A DNA stretch of 64,000 bases. Origin: Oscillospiraceae bacterium. GTDB taxonomy: Bacteria; Bacillota_A; Clostridia; Oscillospirales; Ruminococcaceae. The notes under the pieces were generated by a model that was given only the letters and a program-made list of their open reading frames with translations, did no database searches and was not told where the DNA came from. The stretch lies in contig SFDQ01000003.1 in NCBI GenBank assembly GCA_004558145.1, positions 186,001-250,000 on the forward strand. Reading direction: 5' to 3'. Made by a program: the position numbers and the translations under genes. This document shows positions 12,305-22,338 of the stretch, piece after piece; position 1 is the stretch's first letter, and every line of letters begins with the position of its first letter.

Positions 12305-13229
12305 GATGCCTGTGGTGGCCGTGGGCGGCCCCACCGCCAGCGGAAAGACCGCTTTTTCGGTCCAGCTGGCAAAGCGCCTCGGGGGCGAAGTGGTCTGCGC
12401 CGATTCCATGCAGATCTACAAAGGGCTGGACGTGGGCACCGCCAAGGCGACCCAGGAGGAAATGCAGGGCGTGCCCCATCACCTGATGGATTTTCTGCCG
12501 CCGAAAGAGACCTTCAGCGTGGCGGATTTTGTGGAAGCGGCGAACCGGGAAGTGCAGGCCATCTGCGCCCGGGGCAGGCTGCCCATCCTGGTGGGCGGCA
12601 CCGGCCTTTACATTGAAAGCTTTTTGAACGGCGTGCGCTTTGCCCAGCAGAAGGCGGACCCCGCGCTTCGGGAAAAACTGGAGCGGGAGGCCGCGGACCT
12701 CGGACCGCAGGCCATGCACCAAAAACTGGCGGACGCGGACCCGGACTACGCCGCCACGGTCCACCCCAACAACGTGGGGCGGGTGGTGCGAGCGCTGGAA
12801 CTCTATTATTCCACCGGCAAGACCATGAGCCGGCAGCGGGCGGAGTCTCTGCCCGAAACGCCGCCGTTCGATTCGCTGGTGTTCTGTCTTGCACCTTCGG
12901 ACCGCGCGCAGCTCTACCGGCGCATCGACACCCGGGTGGACCGCATGTTGGAAGCGGGACTTCTGGAAGAAGCAAAGCTGGTGTTCGAGAACCGCGGGCG
13001 CTACCGCACGGCGGCCCAGGCCATCGGCTACAAGGAGTTCTTTCCTTATTTTGAAGGAACGGCGGACCTTGCCGCCTGCGCGGACAAACTCAAGCAGGCC
13101 AGCCGCAACTACGCCAAGCGCCAGCTGACCTGGTTCCGGCGGATGCAGAACGTTGTGTGGCTGGACCCCGGCGACGAACAGCTGGTGCAGCGCGCGGAGC
13201 AGATGGTGCGCGAGCATTTCGGTTTATGA
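12288..13229 (+). CDS. miaA: tRNA dimethylallyltransferase MiaA
   Basis: About 313-aa enzyme that transfers dimethylallyl to A37 of tRNA, producing the i6A substrate of MiaB encoded upstream. The P-loop GGPTASGKTAF is near the N-terminus, followed by CADSMQIYKGLDVGTAK and the conserved VGGTGLYIES and RAQLYRRID segments. The start is uncertain. The TTG at 12288 lies 13 nt after AAAAAGGAG and overlaps mutL by 17 nt; the ATG at 12306 would shorten it by six residues but has no good SD. Confidence 0.94.
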   Translation: MADWDKMPVVAVGGPTASGKTAFSVQLAKRLGGEVVCADSMQIYKGLDVGTAKATQEEMQGVPHHLMDFLPPKETFSVADFVEAANREVQAICARGRLPILVGGTGLYIESFLNGVRFAQQKADPALREKLEREAADLGPQAMHQKLADADPDYAATVHPNNVGRVVRALELYYSTGKTMSRQRAESLPETPPFDSLVFCLAPSDRAQLYRRIDTRVDRMLEAGLLEEAKLVFENRGRYRTAAQAIGYKEFFPYFEGTADLAACADKLKQASRNYAKRQLTWFRRMQNVVWLDPGDEQLVQRAEQMVREHFGL

Positions 13230-13266
13230 GCGGCACTGCCGCAAAGAGGGAAAGGGGGAGAAGGAC

Positions 13267-14472
13267 ATGAAAGCCTCGATCATCAAATACGGCATCATCG
13301 CCGCCTTGGGCCTTGCCGCGGCCTATCTGGCTGTGCAGATATTCACGGTGCTGGACCGGCCTTACCGCACTGAAACGGCCATCCTTTACGATATGTCCGA
13401 CAGCCTTTCCTGCGGCGGGTATCTCGTCTTTGAGCAGTCGGAGGTGCCCGGCGAGGGGCAGATGGGGTATCTCGTTTCCAACGGCGAGCGCGTGGCAACG
13501 GGCACCCAGGTGGCGGAGATCTATTCCGACCCCAGCCAGGCCCGCGCCCGCACGGCTCTCACCGAGCTGGACGCCCAGCTGGAACTGCTGGAGCGCAGTG
13601 AAAACACCGTGGGCACCGATGTGGACGTTCTGCTGGCCCAGCGCCAGTCGGCGCTGTACGACCTGCTGGACGGCCTGGACCGGCAGAATTACGAGGAGAT
13701 CTCATCCAAAAGCAACGAGTACCTTCTGGCCTTGAACCGGCTCCAGATCACCACCGGCGCGATCCGGGATTTTTCCGGCGCGAAGGAGCTGATCGCCCAG
13801 GAGCAGGCGGTGCAGCAGGCAAACCTGGGCAGTCCTGCGGCGGTCACCGTTTCCACCGGCGGCTACTTCGTGGCGGCGGATGCGGCCCAGATGCTGCTGT
13901 ACAGCAAAGACGAACTGGACAACATGTCCGCCGCGGAGATGGTCGACGCCCTGCAGCAGGGCGCGGGCGTGGGCGAAGTTTCCGGCGCGGGCAAACTGGT
14001 CACCGATTATAAATGGTACTTCTACGGCGTGTGCACCGCGGAGGAGAGCGAAAAGTTCGAGGGCGTCACCAGCGTGGACATCAGTTTCCCCGGTGCGGCG
14101 GAAAAGGTCCTGCCCGCCACGGTGGAAAGCGTGACGGTGGATGAGGACTCCGGCCTTGCAAAGTTCGTTCTCAGCTGTGAATATGTGGGCGCGGACGTGC
14201 TGAGCCTTGCCTCGGCCACCGCCCGCATCGACTTCGAATCCTTCAAGGGCGTGCGGGTCAGCGCCAAAGCGCTGAACATCGTGGACGGCGAAAAGGGCGT
14301 CTATGTGAAATACGGCAATCTGGCGCGCTTCCGCAAGATCACTGTGCTTTATCAGGACGACGAGTACATCCTTGTGCCGGAAGGCGGCAAGGTGGGCACC
14401 GACAACGAGGTGCGTCTGTTCGACGAGGTCATCGTGGAGGGCACCGACCTCTATGACGGCAAAATCCTGTGA
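13267..14472 (+). CDS. HlyD-like membrane-anchored protein
   Basis: 401-aa protein with one N-terminal membrane segment (about residues 7-26) and an extracytoplasmic domain. The first part (about 45-85) resembles the biotinyl-lipoyl-like half-motif of HlyD-type adaptors (LVSNGERVATGTQVAEIYSD), followed by a helical hairpin (about 90-165). The C-terminal beta-rich part repeats a YVKYGNLARFRKITV barrel-like segment. No transporter genes are adjacent; the next gene is sepF, so a cell-envelope or division-linked role is possible but unproven. I start at the ATG at 13267 after GGGGGAGAAGGAC; a frame extending to 13153 has no support. Confidence 0.75.
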   Translation: MKASIIKYGIIAALGLAAAYLAVQIFTVLDRPYRTETAILYDMSDSLSCGGYLVFEQSEVPGEGQMGYLVSNGERVATGTQVAEIYSDPSQARARTALTELDAQLELLERSENTVGTDVDVLLAQRQSALYDLLDGLDRQNYEEISSKSNEYLLALNRLQITTGAIRDFSGAKELIAQEQAVQQANLGSPAAVTVSTGGYFVAADAAQMLLYSKDELDNMSAAEMVDALQQGAGVGEVSGAGKLVTDYKWYFYGVCTAEESEKFEGVTSVDISFPGAAEKVLPATVESVTVDEDSGLAKFVLSCEYVGADVLSLASATARIDFESFKGVRVSAKALNIVDGEKGVYVKYGNLARFRKITVLYQDDEYILVPEGGKVGTDNEVRLFDEVIVEGTDLYDGKIL

Positions 14473-14498
14473 ATATAAGGCAATGTTGTGTTTCTTTG

Positions 14499-14527
14499 TT
14501 GACAGAAACACTAAAAATAGCGATAAT
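14499..14527 (+). promoter_or_regulatory. Strong sigma-A promoter of sepF
   Basis: TTGACA (14499-14504), exactly 17 bp, GATAAT (14522-14527) in an AT-rich patch. The predicted start is near 14534, about 60 nt before sepF, and begins the sepF-ylmH-divIVA unit. Confidence 0.85.
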
Positions 14528-14592
14528 ATATACTAACTGATGATATGTTTTCGGATGAAGCGTTCATCATTTTCGGAAGGAGATACGGAACG

Positions 14593-15030
14593 ATGCTCGA
14601 CGGGCTTAAAAGATTTCTTGGTGTGAACGAAGAGGACGACGGTTATTACGACGACAACGAGGACATGTTCCCCCAGCGCAGCGCTGCGGATGACGACGGC
14701 TATCAGCCCGAGCCCACCGGCAAGCGGAACAAGGTGGTCAACATCAACGCCACCACTCAGCTGCAGGTGGTCCTGGTCAAGCCCGAACGCTTTGACGACG
14801 CCAGCACGGTGGCCGATCACCTGAACGCGAAGCGCACTGTTGTGCTGAATCTGGAAGGCACCAACAAGGAGGTCTCCCGCCGTCTGGTGGACTTTTTGTC
14901 CGGCGTGGCCTACGCCAACAACGGCCAGATGAAGCGGGTGGCCAACAGCACCTTCATCATCACCCCCTACAATGTTGACATCATGGGGGACCTGCTGGAT
15001 GAGTTAGAAAGCAATGGCGTATTCTTCTGA
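14593..15030 (+). CDS. sepF: Cell division protein SepF
   Basis: 145-aa SepF, the membrane tether and organiser of FtsZ filaments. An N-terminal amphipathic helix (MLDGLKRFLGV) is followed by an acidic linker and the C-terminal SepF fold (about 60-145), which contains ERFDDASTVADHL and GTNKEVSRRLVDFLSGVAYA. The ATG at 14593 is preceded by GGAAGGAG at good spacing; an in-frame ATG at 14545 would add 16 residues and destroy the amphipathic N-terminus. Its last 17 nt overlap ylmH. Confidence 0.95.
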   Translation: MLDGLKRFLGVNEEDDGYYDDNEDMFPQRSAADDDGYQPEPTGKRNKVVNINATTQLQVVLVKPERFDDASTVADHLNAKRTVVLNLEGTNKEVSRRLVDFLSGVAYANNGQMKRVANSTFIITPYNVDIMGDLLDELESNGVFF

Positions 15031-15811
15031 TGAGCGGCAGCGGGGTTACATCCCGCCGCAAAACGATCAGGAGCGCCTTGTCATGCGCCGCGCCCAGGAC
15101 CTCTGCCGCATCGCAGAGAACCGGGGCGTGGCCCGTTACAGCGGCTTTCTGTCGGATCGGGAGCAAAGTCTGGCCAAGGCCGCAATGAACCAGGCCGGCT
15201 GCACCTGGGCTGCCTTTGAGGGCGGCTATCCTGCAGCCGAGCGCAAACTGCTGTGCCTCGAACCGGCGGGCGCCTCGGGCGAACCGCCGATTTGTTGCGT
15301 TTTGATCCGTTGCGCGGGCGCGGGCTCCGACGCACCCGCTCACAAGGATTATCTTGGCTCCGTTCTGGGCCTCGGCCTTGAGCGGGAGTGCGTGGGCGAC
15401 ATCCTGCCGGACCCTGACGCGCCCGGCACCGCGTATGCCTTCGTGCTGGAGCGGGTCGCGCCGCTCATCTGCGATGAACTCACCAGCGTGGGCCGATGGA
15501 CGGCCCGGGCCGAGCGGTTTGAAGGGCAGCTGCCGGTGCAGCCTGCCCAGCGGGAGAGCAAAACCGCCACTGTTTCCTCCCTGCGGGCGGACGCAGTGCT
15601 GGCGGCTATGCTCCGCTGCAGTCGCGGTCAGGCGGAGGCCCTTGTGCGGGGCGGCAGGCTGGAGATAAACCACGTTCCCGTGACCAGCGCCCACGCGGCT
15701 GTGTATGAGGGCGATGTGTTCACCGTGCGGGGCATGGGCCGCTTCAAGCTGGAGGCCCTGGGCGGCAAGAGCCGCAAAGATCGGTTGTTTATTCAATATT
15801 TCCAATATTGA
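15014..15811 (+). CDS. ylmH: YlmH-family S4-domain RNA-binding protein
   Basis: 265-aa protein of the YlmH family, found between sepF and divIVA in many Firmicutes. The N-terminal 180 residues form the YlmH-specific region (AHKDYLGSVLGLGLERECVGDI, the family core). The C-terminal 70 residues form an S4 RNA-binding domain (RADAVLAAMLRCSRGQAEALVRGGRL). YlmH homologues act on stalled ribosomes and peptidyl-tRNA; here that role is by family only. The start overlaps sepF, which indicates translational coupling; the SD is weak. Confidence 0.88.
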   Translation: MAYSSDERQRGYIPPQNDQERLVMRRAQDLCRIAENRGVARYSGFLSDREQSLAKAAMNQAGCTWAAFEGGYPAAERKLLCLEPAGASGEPPICCVLIRCAGAGSDAPAHKDYLGSVLGLGLERECVGDILPDPDAPGTAYAFVLERVAPLICDELTSVGRWTARAERFEGQLPVQPAQRESKTATVSSLRADAVLAAMLRCSRGQAEALVRGGRLEINHVPVTSAHAAVYEGDVFTVRGMGRFKLEALGGKSRKDRLFIQYFQY

Positions 15812-15851
15812 CGGCACTGTGCCGCCACTTTCGCCGAAAGGAATGATCTGA

Positions 15852-16640
15852 ATGATTTCACCCCAGGAGATCCGCACCGTAACCTTCGACAAGGTCATGC
15901 GCGGCTACCGCCCCGAAGACGTGGACGCGCTGCTGCAGCAGCTGGCCCAGCAGATGGAGCAGCTGCAGGCGGAAAAAGAGAGCGCCGAGAAAAAGCTGTA
16001 TGTCCTGGCCCAGAAGGTGGAGGAGTACCGCAAGGATGAGGACAACCTCAAGACCGCGCTGCTCAACGCCCAGCGCATGGGCGAGAACGTCATAAAAGAG
16101 GCCAAGCAGAAGGCCGAGTCCATTCTGCGGGAAGCGGGCATCAAGTCCGAGGACATCACCCGCGCCGCCCTGGAGCAGGTGAGCGAGGAGCAGCTGGAGC
16201 TGGAGCGTGTCAAGGCGGAAGTGGCGCAGTTCAAGAACAATGTGCTGAGCCTCTATAAGCAGCACATCGAGTCTCTGAGCACCCTGCCCGGCGACGAGCC
16301 CGAGGAAGCGGAAGAGGAAGTTCCCGCCCCCGTGGAGGAGACGGTGGAGCCCGAGCCCGCGGCCGCGCCCGAGGAGCCGGAGACCCCCGCGGAGGCCGAG
16401 CCCTTTGGCCAGACCTTCGATGCCGCCCCGGAACCGGACGACCCCATCAGCCGCTTCCCGGACCTGAGCGCTTTGTACGGCATGCAGGCCCAGGAGGAAG
16501 AGCCCGCTGCCGAGGAGCCGGAGGAGGAGCCCACCCGGACCTTTGTGCCCGGTCAGACCCGTCCCGCCGCGCCTCAGCCCGAGACCCCGCCCGCTTCGTC
16601 GGTGTTTGAGGGCTTTGAGGGCATCAAATTCAGCGATTGA
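15852..16640 (+). CDS. divIVA: DivIVA-family protein
   Basis: 262-aa DivIVA, which marks curved membranes at poles and septa. The N-terminal lipid-binding domain (about 1-65) reads ISPQEIRTVTFDKVMRGYRPEDVDALLQQL. A long coiled coil (about 30-140) follows. The tail (about 145-262) is very rich in Glu and Pro and looks disordered; it ends with the conserved-looking FEGFEGIKFSD. The ATG at 15852 follows GAAAGGAATG. It ends the sepF-ylmH-divIVA division cluster, with ileS next. Confidence 0.93.
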   Translation: MISPQEIRTVTFDKVMRGYRPEDVDALLQQLAQQMEQLQAEKESAEKKLYVLAQKVEEYRKDEDNLKTALLNAQRMGENVIKEAKQKAESILREAGIKSEDITRAALEQVSEEQLELERVKAEVAQFKNNVLSLYKQHIESLSTLPGDEPEEAEEEVPAPVEETVEPEPAAAPEEPETPAEAEPFGQTFDAAPEPDDPISRFPDLSALYGMQAQEEEPAAEEPEEEPTRTFVPGQTRPAAPQPETPPASSVFEGFEGIKFSD

Positions 16641-16696
16641 TCCCGGCGCGCGCCAAAAACGCGCAGCTCATTTGAGGAATAGGAGTGTAGTTACCA

Positions 16697-19486
<2,790 letters not shown>

Positions 19487-19495
19487 ACAGTTTCT

Positions 19496-19545
19496 AAAAG
19501 CGGCGCGCTGAGTCGCATCGGCAACGGTGCGCCCGCGCCGCTTTT
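19496..19545 (+). terminator. Long hairpin after ileS
   Basis: Perfect 12-bp stem AAAAGCGGCGCG (19496-19507) / CGCGCCGCTTTT (19534-19545), just before the lspA SD. It ends in TTTT, so it is a likely, possibly bidirectional, intrinsic terminator or attenuator. Confidence 0.65.
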
Positions 19546-19600
19546 GAACTATCACAGAGCCGGCCGCCCCAGAGGCCAGGCCGGAAGTGGGAGGCTTTTC

Positions 19601-20128
19601 TTGATTTCAGCACTTATCACCATCGTGGCCGCCGCACTGTTGGTGGTCATTGACCAGAGCATCAAACTCTGGGCCACCGTGAACCTCGCGCCGGTGGGCA
19701 GCATGCCCCTGATCCCCGGCGTGGTGGAACTGCGCTATTATCTCAACGACGGCGCCGCGTTCAGCATCCTCCAGGGCAAACAGACCTTTCTCATCCTGTT
19801 CACCGGCGCGGCGCTGCTGGTGGTGGCGTGGTATCTTCTTTTCAAAAAGCCCGCGAAAAAACTGGAGTACATCGGCTGGCTCTTCGTGCTGGGCGGCGGC
19901 ATCGGCAATCTGGTGGACCGTGTGATGAACGGCGAAGTGGTGGACTACATCAATCTGCTGTTCATGAACTTTGCTGTGTTCAACTTTGCCGACATTCTGG
20001 TGTGCACCGGCATCGGCCTGCTGCTGCTGGGGCTTGTCCTGGACGAAGTCTCCGCCCGCAGAAAAAAGCAGGAAGAGGCGGCCCCGAGCGCGGCAGACCT
20101 CCCGGAGCAGAACGATGGAACGGTTTGA
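19601..20128 (+). CDS. lspA: Lipoprotein signal peptidase (LspA)
   Basis: About 175-aa signal peptidase II, which cleaves the signal of diacylglyceryl-modified prolipoproteins. Four membrane segments lie at about 1-18, 48-70, 75-100 and 115-145. The two catalytic Asp residues are in GNLVDRVMNGEVVDYI and VFNFADI. A hydrophilic C-terminal tail ends it. I choose the TTG at 19601, 6 nt after GTGGGAGG; a frame from 19544 would add 19 hydrophilic residues before the first helix and overlaps the preceding hairpin. It overlaps the next gene by 14 nt. Confidence 0.93.
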   Translation: MISALITIVAAALLVVIDQSIKLWATVNLAPVGSMPLIPGVVELRYYLNDGAAFSILQGKQTFLILFTGAALLVVAWYLLFKKPAKKLEYIGWLFVLGGGIGNLVDRVMNGEVVDYINLLFMNFAVFNFADILVCTGIGLLLLGLVLDEVSARRKKQEEAAPSAADLPEQNDGTV

Positions 20129-21041
20129 CGTCTTTGTTCCCGCCGAGTGCGCCGGCCAGCGGGCCGACCGCTTTCTCGCCGACCTGGAAGAGATCGAACT
20201 GACCCGAAGCGCGTTGCAGCGCCTTTTTGAGCAGGGGCTGGTGCAGTGCGGCGAAAAACCTGTGGCAAAGAACCTGAAGCTGAAAGCGGGCGACCACCTG
20301 ACCGTGGACCTGCCCGACGCAAAACCGCTGGAGGCTCAGCCCCAGAACATCCCCTTGGAGATCGTCTATGAGGACGACTATCTGCTGGTGGTGAACAAGC
20401 CCAAGGGCATGGTGGTGCATCCCGCACCCGGCAGCCCCGACGGCACGCTGGTGAACGCGCTGCTCTACCACTGCGCGGGTCGGCTTTCCTCCATCGGGGG
20501 CGTGGTGCGCCCCGGCATCGTGCACCGCATCGACAAGGACACCAGCGGCCTGCTGGTGGTGGCCAAAACCGACGCCGCCCACGAGGGCCTGTGCGCCCAG
20601 ATGGCGGTGCACAGCGTGGAGCGGGTGTATGAGGCGGTGGTCTACGGGCGCTTCAAGGAGCCGGAAGGCTTTGTGGAGGCGCCCATCGGCCGCCACCGCA
20701 CCGACCGCAAAAAAATGGCGGTGGTCCCCGATGGAAAGTACGCCTATACCGGCTATCAGGTGCTTGCACAGTATAACGGCTTTACACACATTGCCTGCCG
20801 TTTAAAGACGGGCCGCACCCATCAGATCCGGGTGCACATGGCCAGCATCGGCCACCCGCTGGCGGGTGACAGCGTCTATGGCCCGCGGGACTGCATCAAG
20901 CGGCTGAACGGGCAGTGCCTTCACGCCCGGGTGCTGGGATTTGAGCATCCCGTCACCGGCGAAACGATGCACTTTGAAAGCCCTCTGCCCGATTATTTCA
21001 CAGACTTTCTTCGCACTCTCCGAAAGGAGCCGGAATCATGA
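20115..21041 (+). CDS. RluA/RluD-family pseudouridine synthase
   Basis: 308-aa RNA pseudouridine synthase. An N-terminal S4 domain (about 14-75; RADRFLADLEEIELTRSALQ) precedes the catalytic domain, with the conserved HRIDKDTSGLLVVAK motif near residues 136-150 holding the catalytic Asp. The RTHQIRVHM motif follows. Closest in layout to RluD, but the target uridines cannot be assigned from sequence alone. The ATG at 20115 lies inside the end of lspA, and the stop overlaps the next ATG in an ATGA arrangement. Confidence 0.92.
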   Translation: MERFDVFVPAECAGQRADRFLADLEEIELTRSALQRLFEQGLVQCGEKPVAKNLKLKAGDHLTVDLPDAKPLEAQPQNIPLEIVYEDDYLLVVNKPKGMVVHPAPGSPDGTLVNALLYHCAGRLSSIGGVVRPGIVHRIDKDTSGLLVVAKTDAAHEGLCAQMAVHSVERVYEAVVYGRFKEPEGFVEAPIGRHRTDRKKMAVVPDGKYAYTGYQVLAQYNGFTHIACRLKTGRTHQIRVHMASIGHPLAGDSVYGPRDCIKRLNGQCLHARVLGFEHPVTGETMHFESPLPDYFTDFLRTLRKEPES

Positions 21042-21856
21042 TCGAATCTCTTGCGGACCTTCTGGTCGTCAGCGATATGGACAACACCCTCCTCACTGCA
21101 AAGGAGGGCGTTCCCTCCTGCAACCGGGTCACCATCCAGCTGTTCTGTGAACTTGGGGGCCGGTTTACCGTGGCCACCGGCCGCCCGGTGGAGTCGGTGC
21201 GTGCGGCGCTGGGGGACCTGGCCCTGTCCTGCCCGGCCATCACCTGCGGGGGCAGCGTCCTTTACGACATGCGGGCGGACAAGCCCATTGAAAAGCATTT
21301 TCTGCCACGGCAGGGGGCCACGCAGGTCATCGAGACTGTTATGAGCCAGTTTGCCGACATCGGCGTGGAGATCATGGTGGAAGAGGGGAAACTGTACATC
21401 GTGCAGGCCAACCGCTACACCCAGGCCCACGTGCAGGAGGAGCATATGCACAGTGTGCTCTGTCCGCTGAATCAGGTGCCCGACAACTGGGCCAAGGTGG
21501 TTTTTGCGGCGGACCCTGTGACCCTTGCCTCCCTGCAGGCCTTTGCCGCCAGCCTAACGGTGGAGGAAATGTACTTTCTGCACACCAATCTGATGTACTT
21601 CGAGATCATGCCCGCCGGGGTGAGCAAGGCGCAGGCGCTGCGGCGGCTGTGCGCGCTGCAGAACATCCCGCTGGAAAACACCGTTGTCATCGGAGATTAT
21701 TACAATGACATCGACCTGATGCGTGCCGCCGGGCACGCGGTGGCGGTGGGGAATGCCCCCACCGAGGTGAAACTGGTGGCGGACGAAGTGGTCTCCAGCT
21801 GCCGCAGCGGCGGCGTGGGGGAGTACCTTTACAGCCTCATTCGCCGTTATACCTGA
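21038..21856 (+). CDS. HAD-superfamily (Cof/IIB-type) hydrolase
   Basis: 272-aa haloacid-dehalogenase phosphatase. The nucleophile motif is VSDMDNTLLT (about residues 9-18). Motif II is TVATGR, followed by a type IIB cap, and motif IV is GDYYNDIDLM near residue 224. The family removes phosphate from small metabolites such as sugar phosphates, nucleotides or flavin intermediates; the substrate is unknown. It is coupled to the upstream pseudouridine synthase by a 4-nt overlap and ends at a strong terminator. Confidence 0.88.
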   Translation: MIESLADLLVVSDMDNTLLTAKEGVPSCNRVTIQLFCELGGRFTVATGRPVESVRAALGDLALSCPAITCGGSVLYDMRADKPIEKHFLPRQGATQVIETVMSQFADIGVEIMVEEGKLYIVQANRYTQAHVQEEHMHSVLCPLNQVPDNWAKVVFAADPVTLASLQAFAASLTVEEMYFLHTNLMYFEIMPAGVSKAQALRRLCALQNIPLENTVVIGDYYNDIDLMRAAGHAVAVGNAPTEVKLVADEVVSSCRSGGVGEYLYSLIRRYT

Positions 21857-21872
21857 CCCAAAGCCCCTTGAC

Positions 21873-21904
21873 GCCCGTTTTTGGTGCGCCAACGGGCTTT
21901 TTTT
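21873..21904 (+). terminator. Intrinsic terminator
   Basis: GCCCGTT (21873-21879) / AACGGGC (21891-21897) followed by a T7 run; closes the ileS-to-HAD unit. Confidence 0.85.
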
Positions 21905-21935
21905 ACAAAGATTTCGGTTTTTCGCAATGGGAAGA

Positions 21936-21946
21936 TATGCTATAAT
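21936..21946 (+). promoter_or_regulatory. Extended -10 promoter
   Basis: TGCTATAAT: TG at 21938-21939 and a perfect TATAAT at 21941-21946. There is no good -35 at 17 bp. It precedes the HhH gene and ppk1. Confidence 0.65.
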
Positions 21947-21980
21947 GACTCTGTAAACTCCGAAATGGGGGAAGTACTGC

Positions 21981-22316
21981 ATGAAGAAGGCACTGTTGAC
22001 TGCCGCGTGCTGTGCCGCTGCATTGACGATCCTTCTGGGAGGCTATTTCTGTTATGCGCCGTTCTGGCAGCCGGATTATGCGCCGGTCTCACCCGAACCT
22101 TTCTCGATGGAGCAGGTGCTGCGGATGGACCTGAACACCGCCACGGAAGAAGAACTTCAAAGTGTGCCCGGCATCGGTGAGGAAATGGCCCGGGCCATCC
22201 TGGAATACCGGGAAGACTTCGGCGGCTTCATCATCGTGGACCAGCTGCTGCTTGTGGACGGCGTCAGCACCAGCGACGTGGATGCGTGGCGGGACTATTT
22301 CTACATCGGAGAATGA
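21981..22316 (+). CDS. ComEA-like helix-hairpin-helix protein
   Basis: 111-aa protein with an N-terminal hydrophobic signal anchor (about 4-22) and a C-terminal HhH DNA-binding module (MDLNTATEEELQSVPGIGEEMARAILEYR). The module is the one found in ComEA competence receptors, but the SLBB domain of full-size ComEA is absent. It may bind DNA outside the membrane, or it may be a small HhH protein of other function. The ATG at 21981 is preceded by a weak GGGGGAAG SD. It is followed closely by ppk1. Confidence 0.8.
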   Translation: MKKALLTAACCAAALTILLGGYFCYAPFWQPDYAPVSPEPFSMEQVLRMDLNTATEEELQSVPGIGEEMARAILEYREDFGGFIIVDQLLLVDGVSTSDVDAWRDYFYIGE

Positions 22317-22338
22317 TTTTTGAGGAGGGAAACTGACG

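Noticed and set aside
16641..16696. T-box ahead of ileS
   Set aside because: Only 56 nt between divIVA and ileS and no T-box consensus.
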